Assembly (NCBI RefSeq): GCF_034928825.1
Contig: NZ_JAYFUL010000007.1
Location: forward strand, 124,001 to 188,000
Direction: 5' to 3'
DNA: 64,000 bases
From: Arcicella aquatica
Lineage (GTDB): Bacteria; Bacteroidota; Bacteroidia; Cytophagales; Spirosomataceae
A program made the position numbers and the translations under genes. Each line of letters opens with the position of its first letter. The first letter of the stretch is position 1. The notes beneath the pieces are model-generated. The model saw nothing but the letters and a program-made list of their open reading frames with translations. It was not told the DNA's origin and made no database searches. Below are positions 17,480 to 26,965 of the stretch, one piece after another.

Positions 17480-19990
17480 ATGCAATCCTCAGAAAATAAT
17501 CAAGTATCATCCTATACAGAAGAAATCACCCTTTTTGCCGATGTAATTGTTCCCGTAGCAGTACCTAATACTTTTACATATCGCGTGCCACGTGAATATG
17601 CTGCCAGTATCACTACTGGGCTTAGAGTAATAGTGCAATTTGGCAAAACCAAAGTAGTAACTGCTATTATTGCTCGCATTCATAATAAACCTCCAGAAAA
17701 ATATCATGCCAAGTATATTTTAGAAGTATTAGACGACGCCCCTTTGGTAAATACTAAGCAAATAGAACTATTTTATTGGATAGCCGACTATTATATGTGC
17801 ACTGTAGGAGAAGTGATGAACATCGCTTTGCCCTCGGGTTTAAAGATTTCTAGCTTGTCGAAAGTGCAGTTTAATCCGTCATTTGACACGCCTGAATTAT
17901 TAACTGAACGTGAAGTAGAAATCATTGACGAACTCAAAAAACATCAATCCTTAAATTATGACGAACTCGCCCGTTTTGCTGAAGTCAAAAATGTTTATCA
18001 TATCATCAAGTCTTTAATTCAGAAAAAAGCAATTATTGTTTTTGAAGAAGTACGTGAAAAATATTCCCCTAAAATTCTAAAAAAAATCAGGCTCAATGCC
18101 TTTTATGAAGATAGTAGCTATCTAACAGCGCTCATTGGTGAATTGGAAAAAACACCAAAGCAGTTGGATGTCATTCTGAATTATTTAAAATATGTTCCTG
18201 TACTACGTACTCCAGAACTAAATAAAAAGGGACTAGAGAAAAGCGCTTTGACCAAAGCCAATGTCTCGGAAAGCTCGCTGAGTACTCTTTTGAAAAATGG
18301 TATCCTTGAGCAATTTGAAGTAATTGTTAGTCGCTTCGAGGAAGACCTTGATTTTGTAGAAGCCCCTACTCCTATTTTGTCTTCAGCACAAGAAAGTGCC
18401 TTTACAGAAATCATGCAGAGTTTTCAGGAAAAAGACACTACCCTTTTGCATGGTATCACGGGTAGTGGCAAGACGGAAGTTTATATCAAACTGATAGAAC
18501 AGGTATTAGAAAGTGGTTCGCAGGTATTGTATTTATTACCAGAAATTGCTTTGACTACCCAAATTGTGGTGCGACTCAGAAAAGTATTTGGCGATAAAAT
18601 GGGCATTTATCATTCTCGTTTTTCAGATAATGAACGTGTTGAGGTATGGAAAGGAGTAGTATCTGGGAAGTTTCAATTTATCGTGGGTGTACGTTCAGCC
18701 GTATTTCTGCCTTTTGATAATTTAGGACTTATCATTGTAGATGAAGAACATGAGACATCCTATAAACAATTTGACCCTGCTCCTCGCTATCATGCCAGAG
18801 ACGTGGCGGTGGTGATAGCTCACCGACAAAAAGCTAAAGTGCTGTTGGGTTCTGCTACGCCCTCTATCGAAAGTTTTTATAATGCTAAAATAGCGCGTTA
18901 TGGTTTTGTAGAAATGAAAGAGCGTTTTGGTAATACTCAATTGCCAGACATTGAACTGATTGACATCAAAACTGCCCGTAAACAGAAGCTGACGAAAGGC
19001 GATTTTTCTAACATGATGTTGGATACGATGGGGTTAAATTTTGAAAAGAAACAACAAACCATATTATTTCAGAATCGTCGTGGATATTCGCCTTATATTC
19101 AGTGCGAAGATTGTGATACCATTGTGGCGTGTCCTAATTGTGATGTTAGCCTAACCTATCATTACAGTAATCAAGAATTACGTTGCCACTATTGTGGACA
19201 CCGCGAACCAATGTCGAAGACTTGTCAGGCTTGTGGTTCTGCTAAATTGAAAACCAGAGGCTATGGCACAGAAAAGCTAGAGGAGGAATTACAATTATTT
19301 TTTCCAACTGCCAAAATTGCCCGCATGGATTTGGATACGACCCGTACAAAAACGGCATTCCAGACACTAATTAATGAAGTAGAAAGTGGAGAAGTAGATA
19401 TATTGGTAGGCACACAAATGGTATCTAAAGGTCTTGACTTTGAAAAGGTTAGTCTTGTCTGTGTTTTTGATGCCGACAGAATGATTCATTTCCCCGACTT
19501 TCGTTCCTCTGAAAGAGCCTTCCAAATGTTAACACAAGTAGCAGGGCGAGCAGGACGAAGAGGAACGCAAGGAAAAGTATTGATTCAGACGAATAATCCA
19601 ACACAAAAGATACTCAAACAAATCATCGAAAACGATTATGAAGGCTTATATCAAGATGAAATTAAAGAGCGGGAAGATTTTCAATATCCACCGTTTACGC
19701 GCATCATCAAGATTACATTAAAGCATATCGACCAACCTAACGCTGAAAAAGCAGCCAAAGCATTGGCTTTACAGCTAATCGAAAAACTAGGCACACAAAG
19801 AGTTTTAGGTCCCGAAAAGCCATTAGTTGAAAGAGTACGCAATCAGTATTTATTTGAGATTCTGATAAAATTAGAAAAGGCTATCAACCTAAAAGGAGCA
19901 AAAACCTTTATTGCTGAGCAAGTACAAAATATAGAATTGTCTAAAGATTTTAAGGGAGTGGGGATTGTGGTGGATGTGGATTGTGGGTAG
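17480..19990 (+). CDS. priA: primosomal protein N' (replication restart helicase)
   Basis: This superfamily 2 helicase of 836 residues reloads the replisome at stalled forks. It shows the N-terminal 3'-DNA binding domain (TLFADVIVPVAVPNTFTYRV), Walker A HGITGSGKTEVY, Walker B DEEH, GSATPS, the zinc-binding cysteine series (CEDCDTIVACPNCDVSL, then CHYCGHREPMSKTCQACGS) inserted in the helicase core, and motif VI (QVAGRAGRRG). I choose the ATG at 17480 (MQSSENN); the frame remains open a further ten codons to a TTG. It is transcribed away from the LysE-type gene, with no clear consensus promoter in the 190-base gap. Confidence 0.96.
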   Translation: MQSSENNQVSSYTEEITLFADVIVPVAVPNTFTYRVPREYAASITTGLRVIVQFGKTKVVTAIIARIHNKPPEKYHAKYILEVLDDAPLVNTKQIELFYWIADYYMCTVGEVMNIALPSGLKISSLSKVQFNPSFDTPELLTEREVEIIDELKKHQSLNYDELARFAEVKNVYHIIKSLIQKKAIIVFEEVREKYSPKILKKIRLNAFYEDSSYLTALIGELEKTPKQLDVILNYLKYVPVLRTPELNKKGLEKSALTKANVSESSLSTLLKNGILEQFEVIVSRFEEDLDFVEAPTPILSSAQESAFTEIMQSFQEKDTTLLHGITGSGKTEVYIKLIEQVLESGSQVLYLLPEIALTTQIVVRLRKVFGDKMGIYHSRFSDNERVEVWKGVVSGKFQFIVGVRSAVFLPFDNLGLIIVDEEHETSYKQFDPAPRYHARDVAVVIAHRQKAKVLLGSATPSIESFYNAKIARYGFVEMKERFGNTQLPDIELIDIKTARKQKLTKGDFSNMMLDTMGLNFEKKQQTILFQNRRGYSPYIQCEDCDTIVACPNCDVSLTYHYSNQELRCHYCGHREPMSKTCQACGSAKLKTRGYGTEKLEEELQLFFPTAKIARMDLDTTRTKTAFQTLINEVESGEVDILVGTQMVSKGLDFEKVSLVCVFDADRMIHFPDFRSSERAFQMLTQVAGRAGRRGTQGKVLIQTNNPTQKILKQIIENDYEGLYQDEIKEREDFQYPPFTRIIKITLKHIDQPNAEKAAKALALQLIEKLGTQRVLGPEKPLVERVRNQYLFEILIKLEKAINLKGAKTFIAEQVQNIELSKDFKGVGIVVDVDCG

Positions 19991-20002
19991 GGATTGGCAT
20001 CT

Positions 20003-20103
20003 TACCTCTGGTTCAAGCCTGTGGCTTAGGACTTTCCTTATTTCAGTTTATTTTATCTTAGTCCAAGTTATGTTTTGGTTAATACTTGAACTGGGGGAAA
20101 TTT
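20003..20103 (+). repeat. accessory-border repeat, copy 1 (diverged)
   Basis: The core TATCTTAGTCCAAG, a preceding TTTCAGTTT, and TTAATACTTGAACTGGGGG are shared with copy 2 at 23222-23375 in the same order and orientation. The 5' hairpin part of copies 2 and 3 is missing. Ends pair loosely (GGTTCAAG with CTTGAACT). It lies between priA and the first accessory gene. The rest of the 19991-20309 gap is AT-rich with no visible promoter. Confidence 0.6.
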
Positions 20104-20309
20104 GATACTTTTACCATATAATAAATTTTTGAAAATGAATTGAATTTTGACTTGGTGATTCCGAGGAAAAATTATAAGTTGAAGGGAAAATTATCATATC
20201 ATTTTACCAATACAAAAAGGATTACAAAGTTTTCGCATATTAGCTAGTTGTACACAATTTTAGAATAAAATCTAAAAAAAAGACGTTTGACTTATCATAA
20301 TTTATAAAT

Positions 20310-21245
20310 ATGAATAATGTAAATACTCTTACTTGCTTTGTTATAATGCCTTTCTCGGTACGTAAACAAGACCTAGAAAAGTATTATTACGATAACGAAC
20401 ACTGGAATGAAGTTTATAATGGATTTATTACACCGGCAATCAGAGAAGCGAAGCTAAAAGTATTGCGCGATGATGACGATTATTCTTCAAGACTTGTAGG
20501 AATAGGCATTTGGTCAAAAATTGAAAAATCAGACATCATATTATGTGATATATCAGCCCACAATCCAAACGTTCATCTTGAGCTAGGTTGGGCTATGCGT
20601 GCAGATAAAAAAATTGTTTTTATAAAAGATGATTTGACTGAATTTAATTTTGATCTAAATCAATATTATACCTACGAGTACTCGCATCGCTTACAGCCAA
20701 GCGCATTAAAGGAAGCTATTACAAATTTGTCCAAAATTATTACCGCTACCCTTACTGATAACACGTCTAATTACTCTATAGTTAATAAGTTAACATTACA
20801 AACAAAAGCAAACGAGGCTTCTTTGAACGGCAATATTGAAGTTGGATTACTTCAAGAATTATTAAATGAAGTTCGTACAATGAAAAGATTATCCAACACA
20901 AGCAGTTACTCAGAAAATTCTTCAATATCTTTGAGTATACAAAGCAAATCAGAGTTACCAGAGAAGCTAATTGGGTCAACATGGAGAAAGAAAGAAGGAC
21001 TCGAAGAAATCTATTTTACTGCGCAAGATCAATTTATGTATACAAGTGTTGGGACGCAAAAATGGATTCAAAATAATGTAATTTTTGATTCTGACTATAA
21101 AGTTATGAAACTTTACTGGAGGCATGATGATTTCGTTGCACGTTGCACGTTTGATTCCATATATAGTTCATTTTCTGAACAAGATGGTACAAAATGGTTT
21201 CTTGTAGCGATTGCACCATTTATTCATCCTTCTTTTCGAAATTAA
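20310..21245 (+). CDS. TIR / nucleoside deoxyribosyltransferase-like protein with C-terminal unknown domain
   Basis: This protein has 311 residues. Residues 8-150 form a Rossmann-like TIR/deoxyribosyltransferase fold: first strand CFVIMPF, then YNGFITPAIREA, and SDIILCDISAHNPNVHLELGWA containing D80 and E91 at the places of the catalytic Asp and Glu of the deoxyribosyltransferase family. Proteins with this FVIMPF-type fold often serve as NAD-consuming or nucleotide-binding effectors in phage defence. A low-complexity linker (SNTSSYSENSSISLSIQS, residues 197-214) leads to a C-terminal domain of about 95 residues rich in aromatics (STWRKKEG, YWRHDDFVARC) that I do not recognise and that could be a sensor. 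The next gene, 159 bases on, encodes a DUF262-AlbA_2 protein. Confidence 0.65.
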   Translation: MNNVNTLTCFVIMPFSVRKQDLEKYYYDNEHWNEVYNGFITPAIREAKLKVLRDDDDYSSRLVGIGIWSKIEKSDIILCDISAHNPNVHLELGWAMRADKKIVFIKDDLTEFNFDLNQYYTYEYSHRLQPSALKEAITNLSKIITATLTDNTSNYSIVNKLTLQTKANEASLNGNIEVGLLQELLNEVRTMKRLSNTSSYSENSSISLSIQSKSELPEKLIGSTWRKKEGLEEIYFTAQDQFMYTSVGTQKWIQNNVIFDSDYKVMKLYWRHDDFVARCTFDSIYSSFSEQDGTKWFLVAIAPFIHPSFRN

Positions 21246-21404
21246 TAAATAAGATGCCTAATAGGAAAATATAACTGGCAATTTCATTAAAAGCTAGGTG
21301 CCAGATGTGAACTTTAGTATTTCAAATTCAAGTCCTTCGTAAATATCCTTCCATTAGCGTTAATGTTAGGACGACCTACAATAATAATTAGAAAGTGAAT
21401 AAAT

Positions 21405-23177
21405 ATGATAGAATCACCAAGAGGTATGACAATAATGGAAGCTTATGAAGCTTACAGAAATAACAAATTATATATTAATAGACGTTACCAAAGAAAGCTT
21501 GTTTGGAGTCAACAAGAAAAAAAGGATTTGGTTGAATCCATTTTGCTTCAATATCCAATTCCGTTAGTTCTTCTTGCTTCTCAAAACGACAAGTATGAAA
21601 TTATTGACGGTATGCAAAGGTTGAATGCAATATTTGGATTTATTGAAAACCACTTTCCTGTTTTTATTGGCAATTCGGACAAATATTTTAACATACCTGA
21701 TTATACTTTTGCTCAATCTCAAGTGTCAAAAGGCATTATTTTTCCTAAAACAGATGTAGATTTTTTGACCCAAGAGCAAGTTTCTGCATTTATCCAATAT
21801 CCATTTCCAGTTACAATTTTTAAGACTGGAAGCTCAGACGAAATAAACGAAACCTTTAGAAGAATAAACTCAACTGGTCGAAAGCTTTCACCACAAGAAG
21901 TTAGACAAGCTGGTAATGTTTCAAAATTTTCTTTACTTGTTAGAGAAATTGCATCTGAAATTCGAGGTGACGCTTCTAGAGAAATATTGCTACTTCAAGA
22001 AATGCCTGAAATAAGCATTGATTCAAAACTTTCAAAACATCAATATGGTATCAATGCAGAAGATACGTTTTGGTGTAGGCACGGAGTGTTGAATGTATCT
22101 GACCTCAAAGAAAGTGAAGACGAACAACTTATTGCCGATATAATTTTGTCTTGTGCATTAGGTGTTCCTTTTCCTTCAAGCAGAGTAGCTTTTGACAATT
22201 ATTATGGTAGTGGGAATGATGATAAATCTAATGATATTGATGTTAAAATTAATGCGGTGGGTGAAAAAAACGTAAGAAGAGAAATACTTGTAGTTTTTTC
22301 AGAAATATTCAATTTGATTGACTTTCATTTTGAAAGTGAAAGACTAAAGACAATTTTAAATCCAAAAGCAGGTGGTAATCCAGTTAAAGAAGCTTTTTAT
22401 ACATTATATATGGCTTACTATGAATTGATGATTAAAGAAAACAAAGCAGCATTTGATTACAAAAAAATCAAAGCAAGTTTAAAAAATATCCATTCAAAAC
22501 TTGTTAGGTCTAGGAATTACACAACTACAGACGATAGAAGAAATAACATAAATATTTGCAAAGGATTAATTCAAGACCATTTCAAAAAAACAGATTCAAC
22601 ATTTAGAAGCACAACTTCTTATGTTATTGACTTTCAAGCATACCTAATGAAATCAAAAACAGAAGCTGCTATTTATGATTTCAAACAAGGTTTTTATACG
22701 CTGAATCCCAGTATTCGTGAATTTGATGAAAATAGCTTTAACAAAATTCTTTGTAATATTTCAGCTTTAGCAAACCTAGGCAAAGACAAGGTTGGCTTTT
22801 TATTCATTGGTGTTACAGACAAAGAAACAGACACTATTCAAATTGAGAAATTGGACGACTTAACAAATGTCCCAAGATATCACGACTTTGGTGTTGTTGG
22901 GCTTGAAAGAGAAGCAAAAATAAAAGGAGTTAATCTCGACCAATATATAAGCTTTATTACAGGACGAATTAGTTCATCTAATCTTGACTCTTCTTTAAAA
23001 ATAAGAATTACAAAAGACATTACACCAATAACTTACCACGCACATACAGTATTAATGATAACAGTTTCTTCGGGTACAGAGCCAGTGTATTTTGAAGAAA
23101 AATTATATCAACGTGATGGAGCTAGTTGTGTAGAAGTTATTGGATCAAAACAAAAGGAAATATTCAAATTATTCTAA
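21405..23177 (+). CDS. DUF262 (GmrSD N-like) protein with C-terminal AlbA_2-like domain
   Basis: This protein has 590 residues. The N-terminal DUF262/ParB-like domain has RRYQRKLVW (26-34) and the catalytic IDGMQRL (67-73), the motif used for nucleotide hydrolysis or DNA cleavage in GmrSD, BrxU and SspE type nucleases. An alpha-helical middle follows (residues 190-420). The end, from about residue 440, resembles the Schlafen AlbA_2 domain: ISALANLGKDKVGFLFIGVTD, then LKIRITKDITPITY and LYQRDGASCVEV. There is no DUF1524 HNH nuclease, the usual partner of DUF262. With the upstream TIR-like gene this makes a plausible two-gene defence system. I do not recognise the combination as a named system. 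The AlbA_2 call is by pattern only. Confidence 0.68.
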   Translation: MIESPRGMTIMEAYEAYRNNKLYINRRYQRKLVWSQQEKKDLVESILLQYPIPLVLLASQNDKYEIIDGMQRLNAIFGFIENHFPVFIGNSDKYFNIPDYTFAQSQVSKGIIFPKTDVDFLTQEQVSAFIQYPFPVTIFKTGSSDEINETFRRINSTGRKLSPQEVRQAGNVSKFSLLVREIASEIRGDASREILLLQEMPEISIDSKLSKHQYGINAEDTFWCRHGVLNVSDLKESEDEQLIADIILSCALGVPFPSSRVAFDNYYGSGNDDKSNDIDVKINAVGEKNVRREILVVFSEIFNLIDFHFESERLKTILNPKAGGNPVKEAFYTLYMAYYELMIKENKAAFDYKKIKASLKNIHSKLVRSRNYTTTDDRRNNINICKGLIQDHFKKTDSTFRSTTSYVIDFQAYLMKSKTEAAIYDFKQGFYTLNPSIREFDENSFNKILCNISALANLGKDKVGFLFIGVTDKETDTIQIEKLDDLTNVPRYHDFGVVGLEREAKIKGVNLDQYISFITGRISSSNLDSSLKIRITKDITPITYHAHTVLMITVSSGTEPVYFEEKLYQRDGASCVEVIGSKQKEIFKLF

Positions 23178-23221
23178 TAAAATAAGAAACTCTTGCTGGT
23201 CTAAGTCTTTTTCGACTTAAA

Positions 23222-23375
23222 ACGACAAATAAAATTGCAGTCTCCGACTGCTAAGTATAAGACATATACTGATTAAAGCTTGGATTGTGGCTTTTCCTGA
23301 TTTCAGTTTCAAACTGAAATCTTATCTTAGTCCAAGAGACGCTTTGCTTAACACTTGAACTAGTGGGGATTTCCT
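23222..23375 (+). repeat. accessory-border repeat, copy 2 (most complete)
   Basis: It begins ACGACAAATAAAATTGCAGT and holds two hairpins: GCAGTC-tcc-GACTGC (23236-23250) and GATTTCAG-N7-CTGAAATC (23299-23321). It then shares TATCTTAGTCCAAG...ACTTGAACT with copy 1 and its first 100 bases with copy 3. It begins 45 bases after the DUF262 gene and can serve as its 3' hairpin. Confidence 0.72.
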
Positions 23376-23452
23376 ACAGAAATAAAGAATCCCTGAACCA
23401 TTAGAAGCGAACCCAAAGATTCCTTTTCTATCTTCTAAAACAGAAGAGATAT

Positions 23453-24103
23453 TTATTTTTTTGCTACGATATTAATATGGAATTCAATCGAATCCGACAT
23501 AGTTTGGTTAGCTAAATTATCATAGAACTTTGCTGATTTATATCGGACATCCCATAGAGTTCTATCAATGACCAGCTTGCCATTCGCTCTGACAATTCCG
23601 TCCTTAACTTCCATTTTGGCTGGGAAAGTAACTGGGTGTGTGATACCTTTAATCGTTAGATTCCCTGTAACGTTTTTATTCTCATCATTTATTGATGCAA
23701 CCTTGGTAATTACGATTGTAGCAAAGGGGAATTTTTTAACCTCAAAAAAATCAGGATCTTTTAAGTGATTAACAAGGTTATTATCACTCCCATGGTTTTT
23801 ATCTTCAATTGTATTCATGTCGATTTCAACTGTACCACCCATAAGTTGACCGTTTTCAACCATCAATTCTCCTTTTGATATATATACGTACCCTGTTTGA
23901 GTGTTTAAACCATTTAGATTAGAACCTTTCCATGTCAAAACACTTTCCTTCGTATCTATCATGATGTATTTATCATTCCCAACATGCAAGGATACGGAGC
24001 TTGCCGATGCATTTTCGTTTTCCTCTTTTACAGTTCCACGGCAACCGAAGAACCAAGGTGCAATTATTAAAATTAAGTAAGTGATTGATATCTTGTTGTT
24101 CAT
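23453..24103 (-). CDS. YceI-family lipoprotein
   Basis: This protein has 216 residues from the ATG at 24103 (MNNKISITY); a longer open frame adds 12 unlikely residues. The lipobox PWFFGC places it in the envelope. The rest is a YceI lipocalin-like barrel that binds polyisoprenoid-type lipids in known homologues: SVLTWKGSNLNG, GGTVEIDMNTIE, HLKDPDFFEVKKFP, GNLTIKGITHPVTFP and LWDVRYKS are all typical blocks. It lies 61 bases downstream of the propeller lipoprotein gene on the same strand and is likely in the same operon, facing the membrane-bound OmpR-type regulator. Confidence 0.87.
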   Translation of the reverse strand: MNNKISITYLILIIAPWFFGCRGTVKEENENASASSVSLHVGNDKYIMIDTKESVLTWKGSNLNGLNTQTGYVYISKGELMVENGQLMGGTVEIDMNTIEDKNHGSDNNLVNHLKDPDFFEVKKFPFATIVITKVASINDENKNVTGNLTIKGITHPVTFPAKMEVKDGIVRANGKLVIDRTLWDVRYKSAKFYDNLANQTMSDSIEFHINIVAKK

Positions 24104-24164
24104 ACTATAGTAATTATATTGATTAATAATAATTGACAAATGATTTTAAAATCAGCAATACAGA

Positions 24165-25220
24165 TTATTGCTGATACTCTTTCCTTCTAAAGTCGGTGAT
24201 GGTCTTGCCGTCATAACGATACACTCCGTTCATAGAGCCAAACCATATACTGCCATCGTTAGCTTCCAAAATTCCACAAAGCATTTTATTTAACGACATT
24301 ATCTCGGTTACAGCGGGGTTTTTATTGTACAGAGACTTTTGATCATAACGGGAAAGTGTCCAGTCCCCAACCCCATTAGGATTTACTGGACCAGTAGTCC
24401 AGATGTTTCCTTTTTTATCTTCGATGATGGCAGAAGCACTCCTTTTCGTTACCTTAGTAAAGCTATTGCCGTCATACCGCCAAAGACTATTAGAAATCAC
24501 CAACGTATCGCCTTTTTTATCTTCGATTATCGACGCACCGAACCAAATATTACCTTTTCTATCTTCTATTATCGACCAAACATTGTAAAATGCCTTACCA
24601 TCTTTATTTCTGAAAACAGTAAATGCTTTTCCATCATAAAAACAAGCATCGCCACCTGTGCCAAGCCATAATTTCCCAGTTCTGTCTTCAAGGATAGTAT
24701 GAATGCCATTATTAGAAAGTCCATCTTTCGTTGTAAAATTTTGAAATGATTTCCCATCGTAACGGCTTGCTCCACCTCCGGTGCCGAACCAAATATTACC
24801 GGCTCTATCTTCATAAATAGATAAGACCCCATTATTGACAAGTCCCTCTCTAGTTGTAAAATGTTGAAAGGATTCCCGCTTGGGATTGTAATGATAAACA
24901 CCTGAATCAGAAGTAGCGACCCAAAGGTTTCCATGTCGATCTTCCAGAACATTCCAGTATCTGCGCGAACCTATTTTACTTGCGAGATTAGTGAATGATT
25001 TTCCATCATATCGAAAAACACCAGCAAATGATGCAGCAATCAGAATAGTGCCATTTCGGTCTTGTTTTACATTACGAACCATTCTGTTAGGCCCGTAGGT
25101 AGTGACTGTGTCTTTGATGTCGTAATTGATATTATCTTTATGTGGTTCATTTTGCTTTTGTCCACAAGAGGCGTAAAAAACAGAGATTAACATCAAAGCG
25201 TATATGTGTATGTATTTCAT
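24165..25220 (-). CDS. two-component-regulator-type propeller lipoprotein
   Basis: This 351-residue protein has a lipobox (VFYASCGQ, cysteine near residue 19). From about residue 45 it is made of repeated blades of the form RYDGKSFTNF...GLSNNGIHTILEDRTGKLWLGT, with seven or more copies, the Reg_prop repeat usually found as the sensor half of hybrid two-component proteins. Here there is no histidine kinase part, so it is a free sensor or binding propeller. It is divergent from the wHTH membrane regulator at 25430, with a 209-base intergenic region, which fits a regulator-target pair. Confidence 0.8.
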   Translation of the reverse strand: MKYIHIYALMLISVFYASCGQKQNEPHKDNINYDIKDTVTTYGPNRMVRNVKQDRNGTILIAASFAGVFRYDGKSFTNLASKIGSRRYWNVLEDRHGNLWVATSDSGVYHYNPKRESFQHFTTREGLVNNGVLSIYEDRAGNIWFGTGGGASRYDGKSFQNFTTKDGLSNNGIHTILEDRTGKLWLGTGGDACFYDGKAFTVFRNKDGKAFYNVWSIIEDRKGNIWFGASIIEDKKGDTLVISNSLWRYDGNSFTKVTKRSASAIIEDKKGNIWTTGPVNPNGVGDWTLSRYDQKSLYNKNPAVTEIMSLNKMLCGILEANDGSIWFGSMNGVYRYDGKTITDFRRKEYQQ

Positions 25221-25380
25221 AATTTATTTGTTTTAATATTGGTGACAGCGGCACGGTTCTAATAGCAGTCAATGCGGCTCCCTTATTTCATTTTTTAGTA
25301 AACACTAAGATTTTTTTTATTTTCATATCCCATCAAAATTGGTTCAGCGAATCTACTTGGATATTTTTCGGATTGAGAGA

Positions 25381-25410
25381 TTTGGATTGTAAATAAAAAT
25401 GTAAACTTTG
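25381..25410 (+). promoter_or_regulatory. promoter for the membrane-anchored wHTH regulator
   Basis: TTTG at 25381-25384, 17 bases, TAAACTTTG at 25402-25410 (one extra base in the -7 spacer), 19 bases before the ATG. Confidence 0.45.
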
Positions 25411-25429
25411 TAAATAAAAAAATGACACT

Positions 25430-26320
25430 ATGCTTGATAGCCGACATCTCCTGTCTTGGAAAGGCAAGTACCTCTTTGGATTGATACTGCTTTTGTTTAC
25501 TTCTGCAATCTGCCTTGCTTTCAATATGACTGATAGTGACGACTTTGCTATCGCAAGAAGGGAAATTTTGCTCCGCAGAATCGGACATGAACTACTTTTA
25601 CAGTCGGGCGACAGTACGTCAAGGGTGCTTCCGATAAAAAAGATTGCAGAAAATGAATATCAAATCAGCTTTGAAAATGATCTAACTTTCCAAACGGACT
25701 CCTTGGTAAATACTACCCAGCGTTTGTTAGCTAAAGACCCGCTCGCAGATGATTATGTTGTCAAAGTTCTGAACAGTAGTAACTCCAGTGTAGCCTATGG
25801 ATATGCTATATCCAAAAATAAAAAAGATGACATTGTAGCTTGTAGAGGAAGAAAGCAACCCAGAGCAAGTTACATGATCAACATTAAATTTAAATCGTCG
25901 AGCATAAATACAGTTAAGAATGAATTTCTGCTAGGCGGTTTGCCCTTTTTAGCACTTGTTGGTTTTATTTTTTTGAAATCTGCTAAGCCTCGGAGAACAT
26001 TTCCTGACGGTCAGAATACTGACATGTTAACTTTAGGTTCGGTGTTGTTCGATGCTAAGAATCGTAAGCTTATGATAAATGGAAAGACAATAGACCTTAC
26101 CGGAACAGAAACCCGTGTATTGCTCATTTTTGCATTGTCTCCCAACGAGACTATAGAGAGAAGCCGACTGCAAAAAGAGATATGGGAAGATGAAGGTGTT
26201 ATTGTGGGGCGTAGTCTGGATATGTTTATATCAAAACTTAGAAAAAAATTGGAATTTGACCCAGAGGTTAAAATTCTTAATATCCGTGGCAAAGGATATA
26301 AGCTTAACATCAGCTCTTAG
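25430..26320 (+). CDS. membrane-anchored OmpR/ToxR-like winged-helix regulator
   Basis: This protein has 296 residues. An N-terminal membrane segment (residues 13-31, FGLILLLFTSAICLAF), an extracytoplasmic domain of about 130 residues and a second membrane segment (GGLPFLALVGFIFL, near 170) precede a cytoplasmic winged helix (residues 200-293) with LTGTETRVLLIFALSPNETIERSRLQ and NIRGKGYKL, the Trans_reg_C fold. There is no receiver domain, so sensing is presumably by the periplasmic part, as in ToxR. It reads away from the propeller/YceI operon, the probable target. The orientation (C-terminus in the cytoplasm after two crossings) requires the N-terminus inside, which the basic N-terminal residues allow. 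Confidence 0.8.
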   Translation: MLDSRHLLSWKGKYLFGLILLLFTSAICLAFNMTDSDDFAIARREILLRRIGHELLLQSGDSTSRVLPIKKIAENEYQISFENDLTFQTDSLVNTTQRLLAKDPLADDYVVKVLNSSNSSVAYGYAISKNKKDDIVACRGRKQPRASYMINIKFKSSSINTVKNEFLLGGLPFLALVGFIFLKSAKPRRTFPDGQNTDMLTLGSVLFDAKNRKLMINGKTIDLTGTETRVLLIFALSPNETIERSRLQKEIWEDEGVIVGRSLDMFISKLRKKLEFDPEVKILNIRGKGYKLNISS

Positions 26321-26474
26321 GATGTGTTGGGGGAATTTTAGACTTACTAGCTATTAATGGAAGTGATTTAGGAGTAGGAATAGTAGGGTTAGTCGCAAAA
26401 TTGCTACTAATACAACGTGAAGAAGACTTTTTCGTACTGGATACATTTATATCTATAAAAGTAATTTAGGAATA

Positions 26475-26512
26475 CCTTTTCCGTGGTCTTTAACAGACAG
26501 ACCACGGAAAAG
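26475..26512. terminator. 15-bp hairpin between converging genes
   Basis: The arms CCTTTTCCGTGGTCT and AGACCACGGAAAAGG enclose a short loop, placed between the regulator (+) and the small membrane protein (-). No external T run is present. Confidence 0.6.
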
Positions 26513-26541
26513 GATGACTTTATTATTCACAAAAAGACCAA

Positions 26542-26742
26542 CTATTTAATGTTTTTCTTATTAAGAAAATAATAATAACCACGTATAGACACTACTCCAA
26601 CCAAAAAAAGAATAACATATACCCAACTCAGTTGATTTAGGATTGTATCGGCTTTAGAATTATTAAAATACAGTCCCAAAGAAATTCTTAAAAATACACA
26701 AATAGCAAACCCCCAAAGTAAATACTTCATATAGACCTTCAT
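26542..26742 (-). CDS. small two-helix membrane protein, unknown
   Basis: This 66-residue protein has two hydrophobic segments (LLWGFAICVFLRISLGLYF and WVYVILFLVGVVSIRGYYYF) joined by a short polar loop, with a basic C-terminus (NKKNIK). I do not recognise a family. The frame has a plausible ATG, and the gene converges with the upstream regulator across a strong hairpin. The 223 bases between it and the next gene (26743-26965) are AT-rich with no clear promoter. Confidence 0.5.
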   Translation of the reverse strand: MKVYMKYLLWGFAICVFLRISLGLYFNNSKADTILNQLSWVYVILFLVGVVSIRGYYYFLNKKNIK

Positions 26743-26965
26743 AATAATTATATAGTTTAAGTATTTTTAATACTGAGTGAATATTTCTCTCATCCGTGTT
26801 CTGTGTGCTACAGCCTATAGAAGAGAAGTAGCCAAAAGTACGAATTGGTTTATTTATATTTATTCTTTACTTTTAAGAAAAACCGTAAATGTGTATATAT
26901 TTACAAGTTAACTATTATTGTATTAAGACCAAATCATAAAAATAAAAACACTGATATAATAAAAA

